Below, piece by piece: positions 48,650-56,625 of a stretch of 64,000 nt of DNA. Numbering within the stretch: the stretch's first letter is position 1; every line of letters begins with the position of its first letter. Made by a program: the position numbers and the translations under genes. The notes beneath the pieces were generated by a model. That model did no database searches and was not told the DNA's origin. It saw nothing but the letters and a program-made list of their open reading frames with translations. Source of the stretch: Lewinellaceae bacterium (GTDB lineage: Bacteria; Bacteroidota; Bacteroidia; Chitinophagales; Saprospiraceae); NCBI GenBank assembly GCA_020636215.1, contig JACJYG010000004.1, positions 1,364,001 to 1,428,000 on the forward strand, in the 5' to 3' direction.

Positions 48650-50500
48650 ATGCGTGAAACGAGCTTTATAGAGCAGAACAAGGAGAAGTGGCGGGAGTTT
48701 GAGCAGATCATGGACATCCCCCGGAAAGACCCCGATAAACTGAACGACCTCTTCGTACAGATCACGGACGACTTGTCCTATTCCCGTACTTTTTACCCCA
48801 ACCGCTCGGTGCGCGTTTACCTCAACGGGCTGGCGCAGCGCATCTTCTTCAGCATTTACAAAAACCGCCGCTCGCGGGCCAACCGGCTGTTTACTTTCTG
48901 GGCGGATGAACTGCCGCAGCTCATCTACGAAGCGCGGGGAGAGTTCCGGATGGCCTTTCTGATCTTCCTGTTGGCCTGCCTCATCGGCGGGGTGTCGAGT
49001 GCAATGGACGAACAGTTTGCCAATGTCATCCTCGGCGACGCCTATGTGGATATGACGCTCGAGAATATCGAATCCGGAGACCCCATGGCCGTGTATAAGC
49101 AGAAGGGGGCCTTTGGTATGTCGCTCGGCATAGCGATGAACAATTTGTTCGTGGCTTTTCTGACCTTCGTTATGGGGGCCTTTTTTACGCTGGGCTCCAT
49201 CGCCATACTGATTCGCAACGGTATTATGCTGGGAGCTTTCCAATGGTTTTTCATCGAACGAGGCCTGTTCTGGGATTCCTTTCTCACCATCTGGATACAC
49301 GGCACCCTGGAGATCTCGGCGATCATTATTGCGGGAGCTGCGGGGCTAACCTTGGGCAAAGGGCTGGTCTTTCCCGGTACATATTCGCGGGGGCAGGCCT
49401 TTCAGCAGTCGGCCCGGCGGGGCATTCAGATCATGATCGGTATTGTACCTATCATCATTCTGGCGGGTATTATTGAGGGCTATCTGACGCGACATACCGA
49501 TACGCCCAATGTGGTGCGGGGCGCCTTTATCCTGTCCTGCCTGGCCTTTGTGCTGACGTATTTCGTCTGGTATCCCCGATTCAAGGCCCGCAAAGGCTTC
49601 GCCGCCCCGGTGCGCGACACGAAGATCCCGCCCAGCCGGGAACAACGCATAAACTTCCACAGCATCAAGAGTTCAGGAGAAATATTTTCCGAGGTATTTA
49701 TTTTTTACAAGCGCTATTTAGGGCGCATCGCACTCGTTGCCCTGGGCACCACGGTTATTTACATGGCCATTGCCTTTTTAACCGGTGCGGGCAGCCCGGC
49801 GGAGCGGTTTGATTTTCCCAATGAAACGTTCGGTACCTTGAGTGTGATCGGCCAGTTCTTTGTCAATGAGAAAGTGCCGTTATTACCTTTAGCCAATTTA
49901 CTGGGGATGAGTATTCTGGCTTATGTGGTTTTCCGGACACTGGCTCAGGAAGAACGAGCCGGGCCAATCAGCAGCGGGCAGCACCTGATGGGCTTTCTGC
50001 AGGTAACAGTGGCCATGGCCGGCCTGGAGTTGTTGTTGTGGACAAACGACTGGTATACCCCCTTTTTGTTACTGGGCATAATTGCGATACCGATATTGTG
50101 GGGCTATGCGAGCCTGCGCGAGGAGTCGAATGCCGTTACCGCTTTCGGCCGCGCGTTCGCGCTGATCGGGCAGGGCTACAGCATCACATTCAGCCTGTTC
50201 GCCATCCTGATGGTTGTGGCCTTCCTGGTTTTCAACCTGGCGGATTCTGCCCTGGCCTGGTTTTACCTGGACCTGGTCACCTGGGTAGTGCACCTCAGCG
50301 AATCGGCGATGAACGAGCTCAGCGCCGTGGTGTTAACATTTGTGACTATTTTTATCCTGCACCTGATCTACGCCATGTTATTTATGGGCGGGGGCTTGTT
50401 GTACTACACCTTGCGGGAGGCCCGCGAGGCGCCCGCTCTGATGGAGCGCATCGAAGGGATTAAGCTCCGCCGCAGTATCAAAGGGTTGGAGCAGGAGTAG
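48650..50500 (+). CDS. SpoIIM-domain (stage II sporulation protein M-like) membrane protein
   Basis: This 616-residue protein has a cytoplasmic helical N-terminus (1-95), a SpoIIM-like membrane domain (about 98-300, with AFGMSLGIAMNNLFVAFLTF and RNGIMLGAFQWFFIERGL) and a second membrane-rich half of unclear type. SpoIIM-domain proteins are widespread outside spore formers; here it heads the MoxR/DUF58 operon and probably takes part in cell-envelope processes. No sporulation is implied. The gap to the DUF4129 gene is 124 bases. Confidence 0.88.
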   Translation: MRETSFIEQNKEKWREFEQIMDIPRKDPDKLNDLFVQITDDLSYSRTFYPNRSVRVYLNGLAQRIFFSIYKNRRSRANRLFTFWADELPQLIYEARGEFRMAFLIFLLACLIGGVSSAMDEQFANVILGDAYVDMTLENIESGDPMAVYKQKGAFGMSLGIAMNNLFVAFLTFVMGAFFTLGSIAILIRNGIMLGAFQWFFIERGLFWDSFLTIWIHGTLEISAIIIAGAAGLTLGKGLVFPGTYSRGQAFQQSARRGIQIMIGIVPIIILAGIIEGYLTRHTDTPNVVRGAFILSCLAFVLTYFVWYPRFKARKGFAAPVRDTKIPPSREQRINFHSIKSSGEIFSEVFIFYKRYLGRIALVALGTTVIYMAIAFLTGAGSPAERFDFPNETFGTLSVIGQFFVNEKVPLLPLANLLGMSILAYVVFRTLAQEERAGPISSGQHLMGFLQVTVAMAGLELLLWTNDWYTPFLLLGIIAIPILWGYASLREESNAVTAFGRAFALIGQGYSITFSLFAILMVVAFLVFNLADSALAWFYLDLVTWVVHLSESAMNELSAVVLTFVTIFILHLIYAMLFMGGGLLYYTLREAREAPALMERIEGIKLRRSIKGLEQE

Positions 50501-50624
50501 GGAAGGGAGAGAAGCTGAGTGGAGCAGTTAAATGGCCGAATGGCTAAATGGTGTGAATAGTTCTTACCCGGGAAGAGGGGTGAGGACGGGAAAGGTTATT
50601 TTCGAGGTATCCTAAAAAAAGGGA

Positions 50625-51377
50625 ATGAAAAGCTACAAATATGTGATAGCATTGGTTTTAGGCTTAGGGTTGGCGCCTTCGGTGCAGGGCGCCACGCCCT
50701 ATGAGCAGTATATTGAAGAAGACGTCAACCGCCGGGCATTTGAGCAGCAGGACTGGAAGAAGGCCATTGAGGGGCTCAACTACGAAGAACCGGCGAGCCA
50801 GAAAAAACGCCGGGAGGAGGCCGAGCAGCGCAAACGCCAGGAGGGGCAGCACGGCGAGCGCTACGAAGCGATGCGCCGGGAACCCGGCTTTGGGATGAGC
50901 AGCCAATTGGGCAGCGCGATCCTGAAGTTTCTGGCCATCCTGCTTATCGCAGTGGTGGTGGCCATTCTGCTCCGGGCAATCCTGGGGCTGGAAATGGCGC
51001 CGCGCAATAAAAAGATCCGCCGGCAGGGTATTAGCGGGCCGATCAACCTGGATGAAATTGAGGAAAATATTCACGAAACTGACCTGGATGCTTATATCCG
51101 GCAGGCCCTGGCCGAAGGGGACTATGTGCTGGCCATCCGCCTCTATTATCTGGCCATTTTGAAAGAATTGTCTCTGAAAAAGGCGATCCGTTGGAAAAAG
51201 GATAAAACGAACCGACAGTACCTGCAGGAGATGCAGCAATCGGCCCTGGCCGTACCCTTCGGAGAAGCTACCCGTTTCTTCGAGCAGGCCTGGTACGGCG
51301 GCCGGCCGGTTGGGGAAAGTGAATACCGGCAGATGGAACCGACATTTCGGGAGTTGGTCGATAAAGCTAAAGCCTGA
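50625..51377 (+). CDS. DUF4129-type membrane protein
   Basis: This 250-residue protein has a signal-like N-terminus (about 1-22), a charged region rich in Glu, Arg and Lys (45-85), one membrane helix (about 97-117, LKFLAILLIAVVVAILL) and a cytoplasmic C-terminal domain with AIRLYYLAILKELSLKKAIRWKKDKTNRQYL, the DUF4129 motif. The family occurs with MoxR and DUF58 proteins; its job is not known. It lies 93 bases before the DUF4350 gene. Confidence 0.85.
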   Translation: MKSYKYVIALVLGLGLAPSVQGATPYEQYIEEDVNRRAFEQQDWKKAIEGLNYEEPASQKKRREEAEQRKRQEGQHGERYEAMRREPGFGMSSQLGSAILKFLAILLIAVVVAILLRAILGLEMAPRNKKIRRQGISGPINLDEIEENIHETDLDAYIRQALAEGDYVLAIRLYYLAILKELSLKKAIRWKKDKTNRQYLQEMQQSALAVPFGEATRFFEQAWYGGRPVGESEYRQMEPTFRELVDKAKA

Positions 51378-51470
51378 ATAAAGTGGGAAGCGGCCCATCT
51401 CTCGTTTACAGGCACATGGTAGTCATTGCTTTTTCAGGTTTTAGCAGCAGTTCCAAAGTGAAAAGCATTT

Positions 51471-52751
51471 ATGTTGAACAGAAAAAATATCATCTTTTAC
51501 ATCCTTTCCTTTTTAGCCATCGTCGCTATTCTGGCTTTTCTGTTCCGTTCTAAAAACCAGCGGATCGACTGGCGGGAAACCTATAATCCGGACACGCGCA
51601 GCCCTTACGGTTCGGAAGTGATCTTTGAATTGCTGAAAGGGTATTTTCCGGGCCATCCGTTGGAAGTATTGAAAGACAGCATCAACGGGCAGCTTCCGAC
51701 TGACAGCGAGCAGGCCAACTACATTTTCATCGGAGAAGGCCTCTATCTGGATTCGGTTGGACTCGCCGCCCTGCTGAAATTCGTGGAGGCCGGCAACCTG
51801 GCTTTTATCTCCAGCAAGACCATCCCCTTCGATTTGATGGAGAATCTATACTATGGAGATTGTGAAGAGACCTACTGGGAAGACTATTATCTTTTTCAGG
51901 ATACAATGGCCCGCCTCAATTTCGAGCACCCTTCCCTGCGCCGCGAAAAAGGCTTTCCTTATAAATACTTGCTGCGGCATCAGGTAGCGCCCTACAATTG
52001 GAGTTACATCGACCCCTACCTATTCTGTGAGGAGGAGGGCATGGCGTCCATCGGAACCTTAAACGATAGCTTGCCCATCTTTGCCCGGGTGGCCTACGGC
52101 GACGGCTATTTTTATCTCCATACCATACCGCTGGTTTTCACCAATATTCAGTTGCTGGACGAAGAGGGCCTGGAATACGCCAACCGCACTTTTTCTCACC
52201 TTCAGGCTGGCCCCATCTACTGGGATGACTACAGCCGGGTATCGGAGTGGATGGGGCGGCGGCGGAATGAGCGTCAGTATTACAGCGCCTCCCGGCAGCT
52301 TTCCACAGAGAGCCCTCTGCAATATATCCTGGGGCAACCCCCGCTGGCCTGGGGATGGTACCTGCTGCTGAGCCTGGGGCTGTTATACCTGCTGTTTCGC
52401 GCCAAGCGCAAGCAGCGCATCATTCCTGTCCTGGAGCCGAACACCAATACCTCTCTGGAGTTTCTTTCCACTATTGGACGGCTCTATTTCATGCAGAATA
52501 ACCACAAGCAGCTCGCCTTGCAACAAATGAAGCTTTGGCAAAGCTACCTGCGCGAACGCTACTTCCTGCAAACCCGGGATATGGACAGCGCCTTCGTGGA
52601 AAAACTCGCACACAAATCGGAAATTTCAAAGGAGGTGATCAATAAAATCCTGTTACTTTACCGGAATATCAGTAGTTCCACCTTCGTTTCGGAAAACACG
52701 CTGATCGATTTTCATCGGCTGCTGGATAATTTCTACAAAAACAGTAAATAG
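51471..52751 (+). CDS. DUF4350-type membrane protein
   Basis: This 426-residue protein has an N-terminal helix (about 5-24), a periplasmic domain with DTRSPYGSEVIFELLKGYFP, typical of DUF4350 and its GATase-like fold, a second helix near 285-305 (LAWGWYLLLSLGLLYLLF) and a helical cytoplasmic tail. It stands between the DUF4129 and MoxR genes, ten bases before the latter, as in many Bacteroidota. It is probably a structural part of the MoxR-DUF58 system. Confidence 0.87.
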   Translation: MLNRKNIIFYILSFLAIVAILAFLFRSKNQRIDWRETYNPDTRSPYGSEVIFELLKGYFPGHPLEVLKDSINGQLPTDSEQANYIFIGEGLYLDSVGLAALLKFVEAGNLAFISSKTIPFDLMENLYYGDCEETYWEDYYLFQDTMARLNFEHPSLRREKGFPYKYLLRHQVAPYNWSYIDPYLFCEEEGMASIGTLNDSLPIFARVAYGDGYFYLHTIPLVFTNIQLLDEEGLEYANRTFSHLQAGPIYWDDYSRVSEWMGRRRNERQYYSASRQLSTESPLQYILGQPPLAWGWYLLLSLGLLYLLFRAKRKQRIIPVLEPNTNTSLEFLSTIGRLYFMQNNHKQLALQQMKLWQSYLRERYFLQTRDMDSAFVEKLAHKSEISKEVINKILLLYRNISSSTFVSENTLIDFHRLLDNFYKNSK

Positions 52752-52760
52752 CCTAATAGC

Positions 52761-53873
52761 ATGCATATTGACGATAATAACGAGAACGATACCCCCCGGG
52801 AACCGGAAGAACAAAGGGAAGATCACAGTCGTTTTGTTCCGCCTCCGCCCGAAGAGCACCCGGTGGAAGCTTCACCGGACGGCCCGGAAGCTCCTGGAAT
52901 GGAGCGCTGGCAGCGCAGCCGAATAGAGTTGTCGAAGGTGCAAATAGCCGTAGACCGCATCAAGGAAGAACTGCGCAAGGTGATCATCGGGCAGGAGGAA
53001 CTGATGGACCTGTTGCTGGCGGGCTTGGTCTCCGGTGGCCATGTGCTGCTGGAAGGCGTGCCGGGCATCGCCAAAACCCTGGCCGCCAAACTGATGGCGC
53101 AAAGTATGGATGTGGGCTTTTCCCGTATCCAGTTTACCCCCGACCTGATGCCCAGCGATGTGCTGGGCACCACCGTCTTCAACATGAAGACTTCTGAATT
53201 TTCTTTCAATGAGGGCCCTGTTTTTTCCAATATCATCCTCATCGATGAGATCAACCGGTCACCGGCCAAGACGCAGGCGGCGCTCTTTGAGGTCATGGAA
53301 GAATATCAGGTAACGGTTGATGGAGAAACCTACCCGATGGGCTTCCCTTTCTTTGTGATCGCCACTCAAAACCCCATCGAGCAGGAAGGCACTTATAAGC
53401 TGCCGGAAGCTCAGCTCGACCGCTTTCTTATCAAGATCAACCTGCGTTACCCCAGCCTGGAGGAGGAAAAAGCGATCCTGCGCCGCTTCAAAAACGACTT
53501 TAAACTGGCTCAGCGTCAATTGGTCAAAGCCGTTATGACTGCCGATGAGATAAGGGAATGCCAGCAACTGGTGGAACAGGTGCACATCAAGGAAGAACTC
53601 CTGGACTACATCGCGCAGATCATCCACGAAACCCGCAACAATGGTGACCTCTTCCTGGGTGCTTCTCCACGGGCTTCCCTGGCGGTTATGAAAATGGCCA
53701 AAGCTCTGGCCGCAATGAACGGCCGCGATTTTGTTACCCCCGATGATATCCAGTACGTCACCTATCCCGTCCTGAACCACCGCATTATTCTGACCCCGGA
53801 GCGGGAAATGGAGGGCTATTCGACCGAAGAGGTGATTCGGGATATTATTCAGAAGATCGAAGTACCAAGATAA
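52761..53873 (+). CDS. MoxR-family AAA+ ATPase
   Basis: This 370-residue ATPase has a charged proline-rich lead (1-50), Walker A GVPGIAKTL (about 96-104), Walker B IILIDEINRSPAK (about 155-167), the arginine-containing ATQNPIEQEGTYKLPEAQLDRF region and the MoxR lid domain. MoxR ATPases act as chaperones for partner complexes, often with VWA or DUF58 proteins, and the DUF58 gene follows after six bases. It is paralogous to coxD but shares that gene's fold only, not its context. Confidence 0.94.
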   Translation: MHIDDNNENDTPREPEEQREDHSRFVPPPPEEHPVEASPDGPEAPGMERWQRSRIELSKVQIAVDRIKEELRKVIIGQEELMDLLLAGLVSGGHVLLEGVPGIAKTLAAKLMAQSMDVGFSRIQFTPDLMPSDVLGTTVFNMKTSEFSFNEGPVFSNIILIDEINRSPAKTQAALFEVMEEYQVTVDGETYPMGFPFFVIATQNPIEQEGTYKLPEAQLDRFLIKINLRYPSLEEEKAILRRFKNDFKLAQRQLVKAVMTADEIRECQQLVEQVHIKEELLDYIAQIIHETRNNGDLFLGASPRASLAVMKMAKALAAMNGRDFVTPDDIQYVTYPVLNHRIILTPEREMEGYSTEEVIRDIIQKIEVPR

Positions 53874-53879
53874 GGAACC

Positions 53880-55202
53880 GTGAAGCACCTATTCCTGAGC
53901 AATCGTTTTTTCCTGCTGTTCGGAGCGCTGGTAGTGCTCTTTGTGATCAGCTTTTGGGTACAGCCTTTGTACCCCGTAGCGCAGGCTTTGTTTGTGCTGG
54001 CCCTGGCCCTGGTGCTTTTGGATATACTGCTGTTGTTCAACCGGCGAGTAGATTTGTTGTGTGAACGAAAATTGCCCAAAGTATTCAACCTGGGAGACCC
54101 CAATACGGTACGGCTGAAGTTGGAGAACCAGTCGGGCTTACTGCTCTTTATCAACCTGGTCGACGAGTTGCCGTTCCAGTTTCAGGAACGCGATTTTGGG
54201 CTGCGCCTTCGAATGAAACCAGGAGAAACCACTGCCATGGAGTATGAACTGCGGCCCCTGGAGCGGGGCGAGTACACCTTTGGCGCCACCAATGCTTTCC
54301 TTTCCACTGTCTTAGGGCTCGTAGAGCGACGCTATGTAATCGAACAGCCCATGAGCGTGCCCGTATATCCCTCCATCCTGCAGATGAAACAGTTCGAGCT
54401 GCGGGCGTTCGACCGGGTGACGCACCACAAGGGCATCAAAAAGCTGCGCCGTATCGGGCACAGCTACGAGTTCGAACAGATCAAAAACTACGTGCGCGGC
54501 GATGATTACCGGAGCATCAACTGGAAAGCCACCGGGCGCCACAATGCACTCATGGTCAATCAGTATGAGGATGAGCGGGCGCAACAGATCTATTGCATTA
54601 TCGATAAGAGCCGCGCTATGCGGATGCCCTTTGAAGGGCTCAGCCTGATGGATTACGCCATCAACACCAGCCTGGTGATCTCCAACATCGCCCTGCAAAA
54701 GTACGATCGCGCCGGCCTGATCACCTTTTCTGATAAGATCGGGGCCACCGTCAAGGCCGATAGCAAGGCCACACAGCTCAATAAGATCCTCAACGCTCTG
54801 TACAAAGAGGAAGAGCGGCCGCTGGAAGCCAATTACGAACTGCTCTATTACGCTGCACGCAAGCTCATCAACGGGCGCAGCCTGCTGCTGCTCTATACCA
54901 ATTTCGAAAGCATGTACGCCCTCGACCGCGTGCTGCCCATCCTGCGCCGTATCAACACCTTCCACCTCCTGGTGGTGATCTTCTTCGAGAATACCGAGAT
55001 CCGGGATTTTGTGGAATCACAGGTGGAAACACTTGAGGACATTTACCACCAAACTATTGCCCGAAAATTCCTTACCGAGAAATCCAATATGGTGCAGAAA
55101 CTGCAACAATACGGCATACAGGCCATCCTCACCCGCCCGGCCGAGCTGTCGATCAATACGGTGAATAAATACCTGGAGTTGAAGTCGCGGGGGCTGATAT
55201 AG
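53880..55202 (+). CDS. DUF58-domain protein
   Basis: Translation begins at a GTG. The 440-residue protein has two N-terminal membrane helices (about 8-28 and 32-50), a beta-rich domain and the DUF58 signature RGDDYRSINWKATGR (about 203-217), followed by a VWA-like part (CIIDKSRAMRMPFEG). DUF58 proteins work with MoxR ATPases; the target is unknown. It is the last gene of the operon that begins with the SpoIIM-like gene. Confidence 0.92.
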   Translation: MKHLFLSNRFFLLFGALVVLFVISFWVQPLYPVAQALFVLALALVLLDILLLFNRRVDLLCERKLPKVFNLGDPNTVRLKLENQSGLLLFINLVDELPFQFQERDFGLRLRMKPGETTAMEYELRPLERGEYTFGATNAFLSTVLGLVERRYVIEQPMSVPVYPSILQMKQFELRAFDRVTHHKGIKKLRRIGHSYEFEQIKNYVRGDDYRSINWKATGRHNALMVNQYEDERAQQIYCIIDKSRAMRMPFEGLSLMDYAINTSLVISNIALQKYDRAGLITFSDKIGATVKADSKATQLNKILNALYKEEERPLEANYELLYYAARKLINGRSLLLLYTNFESMYALDRVLPILRRINTFHLLVVIFFENTEIRDFVESQVETLEDIYHQTIARKFLTEKSNMVQKLQQYGIQAILTRPAELSINTVNKYLELKSRGLI

Positions 55203-55339
55203 GAAGATTTAAGGCCCTAGTTGAGCATCGGGAATGAAAGAACAAGGCCTAACCTGTTTGTACAGGAAAACGAAGATGGACGATACGCCCACCGTATCGT
55301 AAAGGATAATACGGCCTCACAAACCTCAATCAAGCTCTG

Positions 55340-55972
55340 TCAGGCCATGTTTTCGAAGAATAGCCCAATCCCTTCCCGTCCCTTGGGTGTAGCGAGGATA
55401 GATAGTTGATAGGACACCAGCTTCAGATAGTGCAGTATTGCTTCGTCCAAATGAAATGGATGGAAGCGCATCATCGCCTCTGAGATCCAAAAGCGGTTGA
55501 TGATCGCCAGGAAACTTACCAGAGCTTCAATTGCTTCCTTACTCGTATCCTCTCTGAATTCTCCAGCTTTTACCATCATCCCAAAAATGCGTTCCAATGA
55601 GGCCCTTCTCCGTTGAGCTACTGCCGGGTAGTTGAATCCAATGGCGGGCATGTTTTGGTTGATCTCAACCATACTCAGGTAAATACAACGGTAAGCATAC
55701 TGGTTTTGGTAGATCTTTCGCATTAGGGTCAGATAGGTTAACAGGGATTGGGATGCTTCATTGGAAAAAAATTCCTGGTAACATTGGTCATTCTCAATGC
55801 TCAATCGGGTCAGGATTTCGTTGATCAGGTCTTCTTTTTTGGGAAAGTGGTAGGACAGGTTCCCTGGGCTGATCCCCATCTCACGGGCTATGTCTCGCAC
55901 CCCAATTTGATGTATTCCATGGGTATTAAAAAGCTCAATCGCTTTTGCTATAATCCGGTCGCGTGTATTCAT
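55340..55972 (-). CDS. TetR-family repressor, divergent to cupin gene
   Basis: This 210-residue regulator has a TetR helix-turn-helix at about 8-55 (GIHQIGVRDIAREMGISPGNLSYHFPKKEDLI) and a helical ligand-binding domain. It diverges from a cupin gene across an 87-base spacer with two identical TAGTACA-A-TGTACTA palindromes, so it very likely represses the cupin gene and perhaps itself. The inducer is unknown. It is 35-40% alike by eye in the N-terminal part to the TetR at 25.4 kb, as usual for the family. Confidence 0.93.
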   Translation of the reverse strand: MNTRDRIIAKAIELFNTHGIHQIGVRDIAREMGISPGNLSYHFPKKEDLINEILTRLSIENDQCYQEFFSNEASQSLLTYLTLMRKIYQNQYAYRCIYLSMVEINQNMPAIGFNYPAVAQRRRASLERIFGMMVKAGEFREDTSKEAIEALVSFLAIINRFWISEAMMRFHPFHLDEAILHYLKLVSYQLSILATPKGREGIGLFFENMA

Positions 55973-55984
55973 TGAAATAATGTA

Positions 55985-55999
55985 TAGTACAATGTACTA
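55985..55999. promoter_or_regulatory. TetR operator O1
   Basis: TAGTACAATGTACTA is a perfect seven-base dyad around a central A. It lies 13 bases from the tetR start codon, so binding would block tetR expression. Confidence 0.8.
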
Positions 56000-56005
56000 A
56001 AATAT

Positions 56006-56037
56006 TTTGGAAAAATTAGTACAATGTACTAATTTTG
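56006..56037 (+). promoter_or_regulatory. Bacteroidota-type promoter of the cupin gene
   Basis: TTTG at 56006-56009 and TAATTTTG at 56030-56037, 20 bases apart, match the Bacteroidota -33 (TTTG) and -7 (TAnnTTTG) boxes exactly. The ATG at 56060 follows. Operator O2 occupies the space between the boxes and overlaps the start of the -7 box, which explains repression. Confidence 0.75.
56017..56031. promoter_or_regulatory. TetR operator O2
   Basis: A second TAGTACAATGTACTA, extended by T and A to a 17-base dyad, starts 32 bases (three helical turns) after O1. The two sites would place two repressor dimers on the same face of the DNA. Confidence 0.8.
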
Positions 56038-56059
56038 AGATAATCAACCATCAAAAGCC

Positions 56060-56608
56060 ATGCAAACCCTACCCTACACCATCGAAAATCATCTGGGAGA
56101 AAAGCTCGTTTTCAAAGCTGTTGTCAAAGAGGATGGCGAGGATAAAGTGCTCGTCGAGAACTTCGTCCAACCCGGCGCCGGGCCGGTGATGCACGTACAT
56201 TTCAGGCAAGATGAAGGGCTAACTGTGATCAAGGGAAAGATGGGCTACCAGATACTGGGAGAAGAACCGCATTATGTTGGCCCTGGCGAGTCGGTGGAGT
56301 TCAAACGTGGCGTGCCCCATCGGTTCTGGAATGCAGGAGAGGATATTCTCAACTGCGATGGGTGGGTTAAACCAGCCAACAGTTTTATCTTTTTCCTGAC
56401 GGCCCTCTACCAGGCTGTGAATAAATCGGGCAAAGAAGCTCCGGAGATATTCGATGGCGCATTCCTAATGACTCGCTATAAAACGGAATACGACCTACCG
56501 GAAATACCAGTATTTGTAAAACGAATTATTATGCCGGCCACTGTGGCTATCGGGAAGATACTGGGTAAATACAAACATTTTCAGGATGCGCCGGAGCCCG
56601 TTCGTTAA
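56060..56608 (+). CDS. Cupin-domain protein
   Basis: This 182-residue protein has a single cupin barrel: VMHVHFRQDEGLTVIKGKMGY (metal-ligand His, His and Glu at about 44-51) and PGESVEFKRGVPHRFWN with the last His (about 78-91). The C-terminal part is helical and hydrophobic. It probably binds a metal and a small molecule; enzyme activity is not predictable. It is controlled by the divergent TetR and a well-matched promoter. A stress or drug-like inducer is a guess. Confidence 0.9.
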   Translation: MQTLPYTIENHLGEKLVFKAVVKEDGEDKVLVENFVQPGAGPVMHVHFRQDEGLTVIKGKMGYQILGEEPHYVGPGESVEFKRGVPHRFWNAGEDILNCDGWVKPANSFIFFLTALYQAVNKSGKEAPEIFDGAFLMTRYKTEYDLPEIPVFVKRIIMPATVAIGKILGKYKHFQDAPEPVR

Positions 56609-56625
56609 TGTGGGCTGCTCCTCGT

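Noticed and set aside
48650..50500. SpoIIM-like protein as a sign of sporulation
   Set aside because: The domain is common in non-spore-forming bacteria beside MoxR and DUF58 genes, and no other sporulation gene is present.
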